From NCBI RefSeq assembly GCF_900110185.1, contig NZ_FOCT01000012.1:43800-107799 (forward strand): a stretch of DNA of 64,000 bases, in the 5' to 3' direction. Shown here in pieces: positions 29,086 to 37,826 of the stretch (positions within the stretch are counted from its first letter, which is position 1; every line of letters starts with the position of its first letter). The notes below the pieces were generated by a model that saw only the letters and a program-made list of their open reading frames with translations, did not search any database and was not told the origin of the DNA. Both the position numbers and the translations under genes were made by a program. The DNA is from Nitrosospira multiformis. GTDB lineage: Bacteria > Pseudomonadota > Gammaproteobacteria > Burkholderiales > Nitrosomonadaceae.

Positions 29086-30477
29086 ATGACACTTCAACAA
29101 TTTTTACTCATCCTTCGTGCCCGGTATAAGGTAGTCCTCTCTATTTTATTGTTTACGGTAATCGCTACCCTTATAGTCAGTTTGTTATTGCCTAAACAAT
29201 ATACCGCCGGTACAGCTGTAGTGGTTGACATTAAATCGCCCGACCCGGTAGCGGGGATGGTATTGCCCGGCCTGACGTCCCCGACTTACATGGCTACCCA
29301 GGTAGACGTGATCAATAGCGACCGTGTAGCAGAGCGTGTCGTAAAAATGCTGCGGTTGGATGAAAGCCCCGTGGTAAAGGAGCAGTGGGAGGAGGACGGA
29401 AGCAAGGGTGAGCTTACCACCTGGCTGGCCAACTTGCTGAAAAGAAAGCTTGATGTCAAACCTTCCCGGGAAAGCAACGTAATCTACATTGAGTATACGG
29501 GGAGTGATCCCAATTTTGCCGCGGCTGTTGCAAACGCCTTCGCTCAAGCCTATATCGACGTGAATCTGGATTTGAAGGTCGCCCCTGCCCGCCAGTATGC
29601 GCACTGGTTCAAAGGACAAACTGCCGCGGCCAGGGATGAGCTCGAGCGAGCCAAAGCCGCGCTTTCCGCGTATCAACAGGAAACCGGGCTCGTCGCCACT
29701 GAGGAACGTCTGGATTATGAAGTAGCCAAGCTCAATGAACTTTCAAGTCAACTCACTCTTATTCAAGCCCAGACATCGGACAGTAGCAGTAAACGGAAAG
29801 CCGCTGAAGATCCGGATACTTTGGCTGAGGTCATACAGAGCCCGTTGATAAATAGCCTCAAATCGGACATTGCGCGCCTCGACGCGAAGCTTCAGGAAAG
29901 CAGCGCCTATCTGGGGCCAAATCATCCACAAACCAAACGCACGCAATCTGAACTCGCATCTCTCAGAAGCAAGCTATCTGCTGAAACGCGCAAGATACAT
30001 AGCAGTATCGGCACTTCATATGAAGTGGGGAAGCGAAAGGAGCAAGAGTTGCTCGAAGCGATGGAAAAGCAGAAGGGGCGCGTGCTGGAGCTTAACAGGC
30101 AGCGTGATCAGATGAGTGTCCTTCAAGGGGACGTGGAAGCTGCGCAACGCAATTTCGAAGGCATAAGCCAGCGTAGTGCTCTCACCCGTCTGGAAAGTCT
30201 TTCCGTTCAGACTAACATAACCCCGCTGAACCCTGCTTCAATCCCGAGTGAGCCGTCAAAACCCAAGTTATTGCTCAATATGCTGATTTCCATTTTTCTT
30301 GGGACGCTGCTAGGTGTGGGCGTCGCCCTGGTAATGGAATTAATGAATCGACGTGTGCGTTCTGTAGAGGACATCGTGGAAGCCATAGAGATTCCGGTGC
30401 TGGCGGTAATGTCCGGCCCGTCTCGCAACAAGTTTTCGAGTCGTCTTCCCAAATTACCTAACCCGGAAACCAGTTAA
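29086..30477 (+). CDS. epsF: Chain-length determinant protein EpsF (Wzz/PCP-2a type)
   Basis: A 463-residue co-polymerase. The N-terminal membrane helix is in VVLSILLFTVIATLIVSLLLP, the periplasmic part contains a long coiled coil (about residues 170-370), and the second helix LLLNMLISIFLGTLLGVGVALVMELM is followed by a short cytoplasmic tail. The PSEPSKPKLLL motif before the second helix is the proline-rich signature of the family. It controls chain length with the cytoplasmic ATPase EpsG, encoded 20 nt downstream. Confidence 0.9.
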   Translation: MTLQQFLLILRARYKVVLSILLFTVIATLIVSLLLPKQYTAGTAVVVDIKSPDPVAGMVLPGLTSPTYMATQVDVINSDRVAERVVKMLRLDESPVVKEQWEEDGSKGELTTWLANLLKRKLDVKPSRESNVIYIEYTGSDPNFAAAVANAFAQAYIDVNLDLKVAPARQYAHWFKGQTAAARDELERAKAALSAYQQETGLVATEERLDYEVAKLNELSSQLTLIQAQTSDSSSKRKAAEDPDTLAEVIQSPLINSLKSDIARLDAKLQESSAYLGPNHPQTKRTQSELASLRSKLSAETRKIHSSIGTSYEVGKRKEQELLEAMEKQKGRVLELNRQRDQMSVLQGDVEAAQRNFEGISQRSALTRLESLSVQTNITPLNPASIPSEPSKPKLLLNMLISIFLGTLLGVGVALVMELMNRRVRSVEDIVEAIEIPVLAVMSGPSRNKFSSRLPKLPNPETS

Positions 30478-30497
30478 TACTCAAACGGAGCTACATC

Positions 30498-31427
30498 ATG
30501 AATCCCGTAAGCGCCAGTTTGCCCGCCATCAAGCGGAGTCAGAATTCCAATTCCCGCGAATCGTTCTTTGCGGGCCGAACTCAAATCATTGGAAATAGCA
30601 GTTCGATCGGTGCCATTCTCGTCAATGCGGGAAGGCTGTCCGAGGAGAATGTGACTCGCATACTGGAGGCGCAAGTACAGCAGCAAAACCCCTTTGGTGA
30701 AGCGGCTATATGCCTCGGTTTGCTCACGGAAGACGACGTGCGCTTTGCTCTTTCGCGCCAGTTTAACAATCTCTATCTGCCAGCAGGCGACAACAGTCTC
30801 AGTCATCATTTAATCGCGGCTTACAAACCGTTCAGTCCTGTCGTCGAACACCTGCGAAGTCTGCGCAGCCAGCTCATGCTACGCTGGTTCGAGCCGGATA
30901 CGGACCGGAACGTGCTTGCCATTGTCAGTCCAGGACTGGGAGAAGGTCGAAGCTTCATAGCTGCCAATCTTGCCATCGTTTTTTCACAACTTGGCAAAAG
31001 TACATTGCTCATCGATGCAAATCTTCGGGCGCCCCGGCAGCAGGAATTCTTTAAAGTGAATACAGGTGGAGGCTTATCCAGCTACCTTGCAGGTCGTGCT
31101 GGTTTGGAGAGCATTGTCAGAATTCCTTCATTGCTTGGTCTTTCCGTACTGCCCGCGGGCGCAGTACCGCCAAATCCACAAGAACTCATCGGTCGACCCG
31201 TTTTCGCGGATTTGCTGCAAGCGGTTGGCTGCGAGTTTGATGTCGTTATCGTGGATACACCTTCAGCAAGTGAATACGGGGAAGCACAAATCATCGCGAC
31301 GGAGGCATCTGCTGCCTTGATTGTCCTTCGAAAGAACCATACCTCTCTATCACGCACCGTGGAGCTGGCGCGACGTTTCCAGCAGACGGGTGCTGCGGTG
31401 GTAGGTTCTGTGCTGAATGATTTTTGA
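30498..31427 (+). CDS. epsG: Chain-length determinant ATPase EpsG (BY-kinase-like)
   Basis: A 309-residue protein. Residues about 35-110 resemble the GspE/MshE N-terminal domain (GAILVNAGRLSEENVTRILEAQ, FGEAAICLGLLTEDDV). The ATPase domain has the Walker A region SPGLGEGRSFIAANLA, the A' motif LLIDANLRAPRQ and the Walker B VVIVDTPSAS. The usual Walker A lysine is replaced by arginine, a change I recall as common in EpsG-type proteins. There is no C-terminal tyrosine cluster, so classical autophosphorylation on a tyrosine tail is unlikely. It partners EpsF. Confidence 0.88.
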   Translation: MNPVSASLPAIKRSQNSNSRESFFAGRTQIIGNSSSIGAILVNAGRLSEENVTRILEAQVQQQNPFGEAAICLGLLTEDDVRFALSRQFNNLYLPAGDNSLSHHLIAAYKPFSPVVEHLRSLRSQLMLRWFEPDTDRNVLAIVSPGLGEGRSFIAANLAIVFSQLGKSTLLIDANLRAPRQQEFFKVNTGGGLSSYLAGRAGLESIVRIPSLLGLSVLPAGAVPPNPQELIGRPVFADLLQAVGCEFDVVIVDTPSASEYGEAQIIATEASAALIVLRKNHTSLSRTVELARRFQQTGAAVVGSVLNDF

Positions 31428-31604
31428 ATAATAAAAGCGGCATGGATTTAGGGTCATACCATCATATATGATTAGCATGATCGAAATTCCGCGAACATCA
31501 GGCGCTAAACGAAAGGGATGATATATATCTTATATTTTCTTCATTTTCTTGATTCGCTTGTAAAAATAGAGAGGAGGGCTATTGGCGCAGTTGGGAAAGC
31601 CGTA

Positions 31605-31979
31605 TTAATTCCGACGTCGCCACCCTGCCTCGAGCAAGGCAATACCGATAAGACTACCTGTCACATCAGCGGCAAGATCATCCCACCCTGCCTTGCGGCC
31701 GGGCAGATACATCTGATGCCATTCATCAAGCAAGCCGATCAGTACTGCTCCGAGAAATGCGAGCCCCAGCCGTCGCCAGCCAGTGATGCCACTCGCTGCA
31801 CCTATAGCCCAAGTGAGCAGGGCGAAAATAACAGCGTGGACAAGCTTATCCCAAGGACTGGGTATCAGGTTTACGGCAGCAGGGTGCGCTCCACCGGCAA
31901 ATAGGCCAGTCAGAATTCCCAGCACGAGCAACATGGAGGCAGTGCGAAGGTAGCGAGATAACAGATGTTGTGAAAACAA
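31605..31979 (-). CDS. VanZ-like membrane protein
   Basis: A small four-helix membrane protein. The VanZ signature is WDKLVHAVIFALLTWAIG and LLDEWHQMYLPGRKAGWDDLAADVTGSLIG. VanZ-like proteins recur in exosortase loci but their function is unknown. The start is unsure: a TTG at 31979 gives about 124 residues, an ATG at 31934 is shorter, and longer in-frame starts to 32066 would overlap exosortase B. It lies divergently against xrtB with essentially no spacer, and is the only minus-strand gene in this part of the locus. Confidence 0.75.
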   Translation of the reverse strand: MFSQHLLSRYLRTASMLLVLGILTGLFAGGAHPAAVNLIPSPWDKLVHAVIFALLTWAIGAASGITGWRRLGLAFLGAVLIGLLDEWHQMYLPGRKAGWDDLAADVTGSLIGIALLEAGWRRRN

Positions 31980-31980
31980 A

Positions 31981-32895
31981 ATGATTATAAATTCTTCAAT
32001 TATCTTCAACAGAAAAAACCTGCCAGTGGAACCCCGCAATCTCTTGCTCATCTGGTTACCTATCATTGCCGGATTAATCGTACTTTATTTACCAAGTCTG
32101 GTCGATCTTTTTCGCGGTGTCTGGTCCACCGATCAGCAAGCCCATGGTCCGATTGTGCTGGGTATCGCTTGTTGGCTTATCTACCGGAAGTGGCCGGAAA
32201 TGTGGCATCAGAGCGAGTCGGAGCCTTCAGCTCCGACTGCAGGCTGGCCGATCTTTATTTTTGGCCTGATGCTCTATGTGATCGGGCGCTCTCAGGAAAT
32301 CCTGCTGTTCGAAATCGGCTCGGTAATCTGGCTGCTTGCCGCCATTGTTTTGCTTATGCGTGGCTCCCGCGCGCTCAAGGTGCAATGGTTTCCGCTCTTT
32401 TTCATGTTGTTCATGATTCCTCTCCCCTCCGCGTTCGTGGATGCTCTGACAATGCCGATGAAAATGGCAGTTTCATATGTGGCGGAAACGATTCTTTTCT
32501 GGTTCAACTACCCCATCGCCCGTACCGGAGTGATCCTGCAAATCGCGCAATACAAGCTGCTGGTAGCAGATGCGTGTGCAGGTCTTCATACTCTCTTTAC
32601 GCTCGAGGCGCTCGGCCTGCTCTATCTTAATCTGATTCGTCACGACTCGTTATTCAGAAACGTCGCATTGGCTATCCTTATTGTCCCGATATCCTTCACC
32701 GCCAACGTTATCCGGGTAATGGTACTGACGTTGATTACCTATCATTTCGGCGATGAGGCAGGGCAAGGCTTCCTGCACGGCTTTGCCGGCATGGTGCTGT
32801 TCCTCAGTGCTTTGCTGCTGATCATTGGAGTCGATTCGCTATTACAAATGACAGTCAGGTTGCGTGTTAGAAGCAACGCGCTCGGCGAAGCATGA
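31981..32895 (+). CDS. xrtB: Exosortase B
   Basis: A 304-residue inner-membrane protein with about eight helices. The transpeptidase-like catalytic set is visible: Cys199 in VADACAGLHTLF, Arg245 in ANVIRVMVL and His266 in GFLHGFAGM. Exosortases cut PEP-CTERM tails and attach or release the protein at the cell surface, in Gram-negative bacteria that make exopolysaccharide. Two candidate substrates with PEP-CTERM tails are encoded in the window (43281 and 49278). The stop overlaps epsI by 4 nt. No convincing ribosome site precedes the ATG. Confidence 0.93.
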   Translation: MIINSSIIFNRKNLPVEPRNLLLIWLPIIAGLIVLYLPSLVDLFRGVWSTDQQAHGPIVLGIACWLIYRKWPEMWHQSESEPSAPTAGWPIFIFGLMLYVIGRSQEILLFEIGSVIWLLAAIVLLMRGSRALKVQWFPLFFMLFMIPLPSAFVDALTMPMKMAVSYVAETILFWFNYPIARTGVILQIAQYKLLVADACAGLHTLFTLEALGLLYLNLIRHDSLFRNVALAILIVPISFTANVIRVMVLTLITYHFGDEAGQGFLHGFAGMVLFLSALLLIIGVDSLLQMTVRLRVRSNALGEA

Positions 32896-33575
32896 CGATG
32901 AATCCCTGGCTAAGAAATTGCTTACTTCTAGTACTCATGCTCGCTGCCTCAGGCCTCGCGCTCGCGCTGAAGCCTACACAAAAAATCGCCGACCAGGGTC
33001 CGGCAGTCGACCTCGAAAAAATAATACCGAAGGAATTCGGAGACTGGAGGGAAGAGCAGCACAACTTTATACAAATGGTCGATCCCCAGCAAAAGGAGCT
33101 GATCGAACGTATCTACACCCAGACACTGAGCCGTACGTATGCGAATTCCAACGGCTATCGCATCATGCTGGCAATAGCCTATGGCGATGATCAGCGAGAT
33201 TCCATGCAAACGCACTATCCGGAGGTTTGTTATCCCGCACAGGGTTTTGAACTGATATCGAGAGAGAAAGGAAGCATTGTCTCACCAACGGGTTCGATTC
33301 CCGTTGTGCAGCTCGTAACCTCGCTGGAAAAACACAGGATTGAACCTGTCACGTATTGGGTAATGATAGGCGACAGGCCAATAGTCCAGGGCTGGAAAAA
33401 GAAGCTGGCGGAGATGCAATATGGTCTGAGGGGGCTGATTCCTGATGGACTGCTTTTTCGGGTCTCATCCATTGATGAGGATAACCGGCACGCATTTGAA
33501 ATGCACCAGGCATTCATAAACGATATCCTGGCCGCAATGCCGGTAATGCAACGAAAGCGATTTTCAGGAACGTGA
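32892..33575 (+). CDS. epsI: Exosortase-associated protein EpsI (B type)
   Basis: A 227-residue protein with one N-terminal membrane helix (CLLLVLMLAASGLALALKP) and a periplasmic domain containing YGDDQRDSMQTHYPEVCYPAQGFE, the EpsI family signature with a conserved cysteine. EpsI is fused to or encoded next to exosortases and is essential in some systems, with unknown chemistry. It overlaps xrtB by 4 nt (ATGA), so the two are translated together. A second in-frame ATG at 32898 is possible. Confidence 0.9.
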   Translation: MTMNPWLRNCLLLVLMLAASGLALALKPTQKIADQGPAVDLEKIIPKEFGDWREEQHNFIQMVDPQQKELIERIYTQTLSRTYANSNGYRIMLAIAYGDDQRDSMQTHYPEVCYPAQGFELISREKGSIVSPTGSIPVVQLVTSLEKHRIEPVTYWVMIGDRPIVQGWKKKLAEMQYGLRGLIPDGLLFRVSSIDEDNRHAFEMHQAFINDILAAMPVMQRKRFSGT

Positions 33576-33634
33576 TGATGCGGATCCCACCCGTCTCTTT
33601 GCATCCTTTTCCGGGAACGTTTGAATAGGCGGAT

Positions 33635-35101
33635 ATGAGTCTTGCAGTCAAGAGCTTAAGCGCCGTCAAGAGCAACTATACCGGAACGATCATTCGAATT
33701 GCCGCGCAGTTGATTGCGCAGATCTTGATCATGCGGCAACTCGGTCCCGAACTGGTAGGCACGTTCGGCTATGCAGTGCTACTTCACGCAGTACTGGCTT
33801 TGATCATTGATCAAGGCTTTGGATGGTCTTTGATACAAGGGCATTTCAATGATAAACGGGAAATCGCTACAGCCTTTTCCAGAATCATGCTTTTATCGTT
33901 TATTTCCATGCTTGTTGTTATCGCCATTTCATATCCTATTGCAGATTATCTCGGAAATGAACTTGTCGGAGTTGTATTCAGATACTCCGCTCCTTCGTAT
34001 CTGTTCATCGGATTCTTCGCAATATCTCAATCGAAATTGAGGGCTGAACTTCGATTTAGAGAGATTCAAATATCAACCACTGGAGCCTATCTTGTAGCCT
34101 ATCCTATTGTGGGGGTAGCTATGGCTTTAGCTGGCTTCGGCGTCTGGGCGCTGGTTGCGGCTTGGTATGTGCAAAGCATTCTTCAAGTTGTTATCGGGCA
34201 TTACTATAGTCCACACTCATTAAGACTAACGAATCCCTTGCAGCCTACCAAGAGTGGTCCAATTGGACGTCAAGTGGCCGGAATCAACGTCTTGAACTGG
34301 GCTGTAGATAACAGTGGTGGCGTATTCGTTGGTAGCCTCGGTGCATCATCATTAGGCAATTTCAACGCCGCTTCCATGTTGGCACGCACCCCTGCGCTGC
34401 ACGTGGTACAAACGCTTCAGACTATCCTTTTTTCCACGGCTTCCGCAATTGGTGATGACCAACGGCGAATAAAGCGTCTTTACTTAAGCGCTCTCGCTGG
34501 GGTCAGTTTTATCGTCTTCCCGGCATATGGATATACTCTCACTCATGCAGAACTGATCATTAAATTAGTGTTCGGTAACAAATGGGTTGATTCCGCTGGA
34601 ATTTTTTCCGCTATGTCGATAGGGATGATTGCACTCGCGATGAGTTCGCTTTCCGGTGCGATCCTTACCGCAACCGGTGATCAAAAAACAGTACTTTACT
34701 CCCAGACAGCTTGCTTGATGATCCTGATCCTTGGCTTGTATCTCACTATAAACATTAGCCTCGTCTATGTGGGAGTCGCCATCACTGCTGCCTACATTGC
34801 CCGCTTCTTGTTACAGCTAAAAGCAATAGCAGTAAGGGGCGGGATTAAGTCAGCCGAGTTCATTTCGGTAATAAGAGGTCCTTTTTTTATGGGGATCTTT
34901 ATGGCCATGCCTGTTACCCAGCTCGGCGACTTCTTGCCTCCAGCAGTGATTCCCATCGAGCTGCTGGCACTTGTTCTCAAGTGCCTCGTGCTGCTGGCGC
35001 TGTTCAAAGTATTTCCCCATTTTTTCTTTAGCCTCAATCTTACAAATCTGCTGGAGAGATTTTCGGTGGGCCGCAGGGCGGTCACCTTGCTGGGCCTTTA
35101 A
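33635..35101 (+). CDS. Polysaccharide flippase (Wzx/MATE-like, oligosaccharide exporter)
   Basis: A 488-residue protein with about 12-14 hydrophobic helices, of the Wzx/PST flippase family. Recognisable features are the N-terminal AAQLIAQILIMRQLGPELVGTFGYAV and the internal SLGNFNAASMLARTPALHVVQ. It should flip the lipid-linked repeat unit across the inner membrane for Wzy-type polymerisation. It follows epsI after about 60 nt and precedes the polymerase gene. Confidence 0.88.
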   Translation: MSLAVKSLSAVKSNYTGTIIRIAAQLIAQILIMRQLGPELVGTFGYAVLLHAVLALIIDQGFGWSLIQGHFNDKREIATAFSRIMLLSFISMLVVIAISYPIADYLGNELVGVVFRYSAPSYLFIGFFAISQSKLRAELRFREIQISTTGAYLVAYPIVGVAMALAGFGVWALVAAWYVQSILQVVIGHYYSPHSLRLTNPLQPTKSGPIGRQVAGINVLNWAVDNSGGVFVGSLGASSLGNFNAASMLARTPALHVVQTLQTILFSTASAIGDDQRRIKRLYLSALAGVSFIVFPAYGYTLTHAELIIKLVFGNKWVDSAGIFSAMSIGMIALAMSSLSGAILTATGDQKTVLYSQTACLMILILGLYLTINISLVYVGVAITAAYIARFLLQLKAIAVRGGIKSAEFISVIRGPFFMGIFMAMPVTQLGDFLPPAVIPIELLALVLKCLVLLALFKVFPHFFFSLNLTNLLERFSVGRRAVTLLGL

Positions 35102-35151
35102 TTTAATAAGGTCACATATCGCCGACGTTCTATCATTCACGAGGATTTAAG

Positions 35152-36633
35152 GTGTTTACAATCATTGTTCTCTTAATTGCGGCATTCGTTTTCGCGCTTT
35201 GCTGCGTGGGTGCCATGATTGTCACTGTAAGCGCGGCGTCGAATTGGCCCGGTCGACTGTTCAGCTACCTGATGTGGATGATAGTTGTAGCGAGCGTGGG
35301 CACTATCGTCCTCTCAGGGCGTGTTATAAAAATGGAGCAACAAGGTTTGGTTGTCGGGTTAGAGAGTGAGGTTGGAGGAACAATACTTGCCAAGCTGCTT
35401 CTCGCGGCGATAATCGGAATCTCTGTCGCTTTGTGCGCTGCCTGGATGCTGATTCCAAGGAAAAGTAAGGCAAGGAATAATAGCTTTGATCGAAGAGGAT
35501 TGCATTCACCTAACGATATTGTGATTGCGTTCATGATATTTTATGTGGCGTTCAGCATCTTGCCGTTTGTTTTTGGTGATAGTCATTATTTCCATGTATC
35601 ACTGGTCTATCCATTTTTCGTATTTCTCGCCCTGTTCCTTTGGGTACGGATGTCGAGCGGCGATCCAGTAGATGTTGTCAAGCAGTGCCTCACAGTAGTG
35701 GTGCTCGTCAGTTTAGTCGCTGCGGTGGTTGTGCCAAGTCTTGTGGTACAGCCTGGCTATATAGGTCTTATTCCCGGATTCACAACACGCCTTTGGGGTG
35801 TAACCGGTCATGCCAACGCTATGGGAGCAATAGCATGTGCCCTTCTAACCCTTGAGGCAGCGGAACCTTCAGCAAAAGTGTGGATTAAAAGATGCATTCT
35901 CGCGGCAGCATCACTGGCACTGATTTTGGCGCAATCAAAGACATCGATTGTGGCAGCTTCTTTCGGGCTCCTCATTATTCTTAGCTGGCGGTTGCTATCT
36001 AATGTTAGCGCAAAGGCAAGAGTCAACAGAACAAACCAGGCTTATGCACTTTCTATCTTGATTGTTGCTTTTAGCGCATTTCTGACAATAGGTGGTGCCT
36101 GGTTGATGTTCTCCGACACCTCCCTGCTGGCATCGCTCGAACGCCAATTGGAGGCCCGAGCCGTGGATGACCTGGCAACTGGAACTGGTCGCACGTTCAT
36201 CTGGGAGAGGGCTATTCAGGGCGGCATGGCGAGTCCTTTGTTCGGGCAGGGGCCGGAGTTTTGGCATTTGGAAAACAGACTCCGGTGGGGTCTCAGCGCT
36301 GCGGCTCACGCTCATAACCTGTTTCTACAAGTATTTTCCGTTTCTGGATTTATCGGCTTGACAGCCTTATTGGTGTTTCTCTATTTCTTTTCGCGCTACT
36401 CCATACGCGCAGCAAAAGTCACGCGCGGCGGCAGCCTCGCCATGCTTGCTGTTTTTTTCATTCGGTCGATGACAGAGGTGCCGATTGCGCCAAATTCCAT
36501 CCTCGGAGGCGAGAGCCTGGCGATAATGGCTTATTTTATCTATGCTATCGATAGAGGCGCTAAAGGTTTTCACGAAACTCGCGCAGAACCTACCTGGCGG
36601 AATGGTTTTGTCAAGACTGCAGGAATTAGATAA
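35152..36633 (+). CDS. O-antigen ligase-family polymerase (Wzy-like)
   Basis: A 493-residue polytopic membrane protein starting at GTG 35152 (preceded by GAGGATTTAAG). The Wzy_C region is visible as GTGRTFIWERAIQGGMASPLFGQGPEFWH followed by AHNLFLQVFSVSGFIGL, with the conserved histidine in AAHAHN. It is the expected polymerase of the repeat unit or a ligase. It lies between the flippase and a GT2 glycosyltransferase, completing a Wzx/Wzy-type set with EpsE/F/G. Confidence 0.87.
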   Translation: MFTIIVLLIAAFVFALCCVGAMIVTVSAASNWPGRLFSYLMWMIVVASVGTIVLSGRVIKMEQQGLVVGLESEVGGTILAKLLLAAIIGISVALCAAWMLIPRKSKARNNSFDRRGLHSPNDIVIAFMIFYVAFSILPFVFGDSHYFHVSLVYPFFVFLALFLWVRMSSGDPVDVVKQCLTVVVLVSLVAAVVVPSLVVQPGYIGLIPGFTTRLWGVTGHANAMGAIACALLTLEAAEPSAKVWIKRCILAAASLALILAQSKTSIVAASFGLLIILSWRLLSNVSAKARVNRTNQAYALSILIVAFSAFLTIGGAWLMFSDTSLLASLERQLEARAVDDLATGTGRTFIWERAIQGGMASPLFGQGPEFWHLENRLRWGLSAAAHAHNLFLQVFSVSGFIGLTALLVFLYFFSRYSIRAAKVTRGGSLAMLAVFFIRSMTEVPIAPNSILGGESLAIMAYFIYAIDRGAKGFHETRAEPTWRNGFVKTAGIR

Positions 36634-36749
36634 GTAAATCTGTCCAAATTTTGTTCCTTTTATCGGAAATCCTTCTTGATACTCATGAGGTGAGGGGCAA
36701 GAAATAATGATGAGCGATAAAGTGAGTTTCAATCTTCATGAGGTGCAGT

Positions 36750-37820
36750 ATGAGATTATCAGTCCTTATAAAGACCTATAACGAAGGGGGTAAGATCGCC
36801 AAGTGCATTAAATCGGTTCTTGATTCCGTTCGGGGAATAGAGGGAGGAGTCGAGATCATCGTCGCGGATTCGCTATCCACTGATGATACGGTTGAAATAG
36901 CAAAGAATTATGACGTGAAAGTAGTACAGTTGCGTGCTATCGAAGATCGTGGTTGCGGCAGTGGCGTTCAGCTTGGGTTTCAGCATTCGAGCGGGCGTTA
37001 TGTGTATCTCCTGGACGGAGACATGGAGCTGCAGCCAGGTTTTCTCTCGCAGGCTCTCGAATTGCTGGAGAGCGATGTCCACCTTGCGGGAGTATCTGGA
37101 TTATTGCGGGATAGGACGACAAGAAACTGGTTTGAGCGCCAGCGCAATAACTACAAACCCACGACTCCAGGGGAGGTGGCATGCTTGCACGGCGGTGGAT
37201 TATATCGTCGTAACGCTATCGAAAACTCAGGGGGATATGCCGGAAACCGCAATCTCCAAGCCTTTGAAGAAGCCGAACTGGGCTTTCGGTTGCGCAGCCA
37301 GGGCTGGCGATTGGTACGTCTACCTGTTGTGGCGATTCTTCATACCGGTCATACTGGTACGACCCGTTCCTTGATTGGACGGCTATGGCGAAACGGTCGT
37401 GTAGCCTCCGGCGGTGTGTTCCTTAAGCTTGCACTTGCCCAGCCTTACAGGTTTGATGCAATCAGAATGTTCATCCATCCATTGGCTACGCTTGCCTATT
37501 GGCTCATCTGGCTGGTCAGTCTGATCCTCGTGGAAGATTGGCGGATTTTGGCCGGATTGGCGGGATTTGGTCTTCTGGTGTACGCATGCCTGGTTTTCAA
37601 GAAACGGAGTTTCAGGGATGCGGCAATATCTATGCTGCTGTGGCATTTGGCAGCACTTGGGATCATTAGGGGATTTACGCTGCGTAACCTTCATTCGCCC
37701 AATGCAGAAATCCCTAGCGTCGTTTTAAAGGAGAGTGAACCAGAGGTGGCAGCTGTTCGTGAGAAGCTTCCGTCAACACTTGCCATCGAACCCAAAAGAA
37801 TCAGTACCGCGAACTATTAA
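36750..37820 (+). CDS. Glycosyltransferase family 2 with C-terminal membrane segments
   Basis: A 356-residue GT-A enzyme. The donor-binding signature is LIKTYNEGGKIAKCIKSVLDS, then IIVADSLSTDDTVEIA and the DXD-like YLLDGDMELQPGF. Two or three hydrophobic helices follow (about residues 225-290). The sugar transferred is unknown. ATG 36750 was chosen over 36738 because GAGG lies 7 nt upstream. The upstream spacer of 116 nt is unremarkable. Confidence 0.88.
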   Translation: MRLSVLIKTYNEGGKIAKCIKSVLDSVRGIEGGVEIIVADSLSTDDTVEIAKNYDVKVVQLRAIEDRGCGSGVQLGFQHSSGRYVYLLDGDMELQPGFLSQALELLESDVHLAGVSGLLRDRTTRNWFERQRNNYKPTTPGEVACLHGGGLYRRNAIENSGGYAGNRNLQAFEEAELGFRLRSQGWRLVRLPVVAILHTGHTGTTRSLIGRLWRNGRVASGGVFLKLALAQPYRFDAIRMFIHPLATLAYWLIWLVSLILVEDWRILAGLAGFGLLVYACLVFKKRSFRDAAISMLLWHLAALGIIRGFTLRNLHSPNAEIPSVVLKESEPEVAAVREKLPSTLAIEPKRISTANY

Positions 37821-37826
37821 CTTCGA

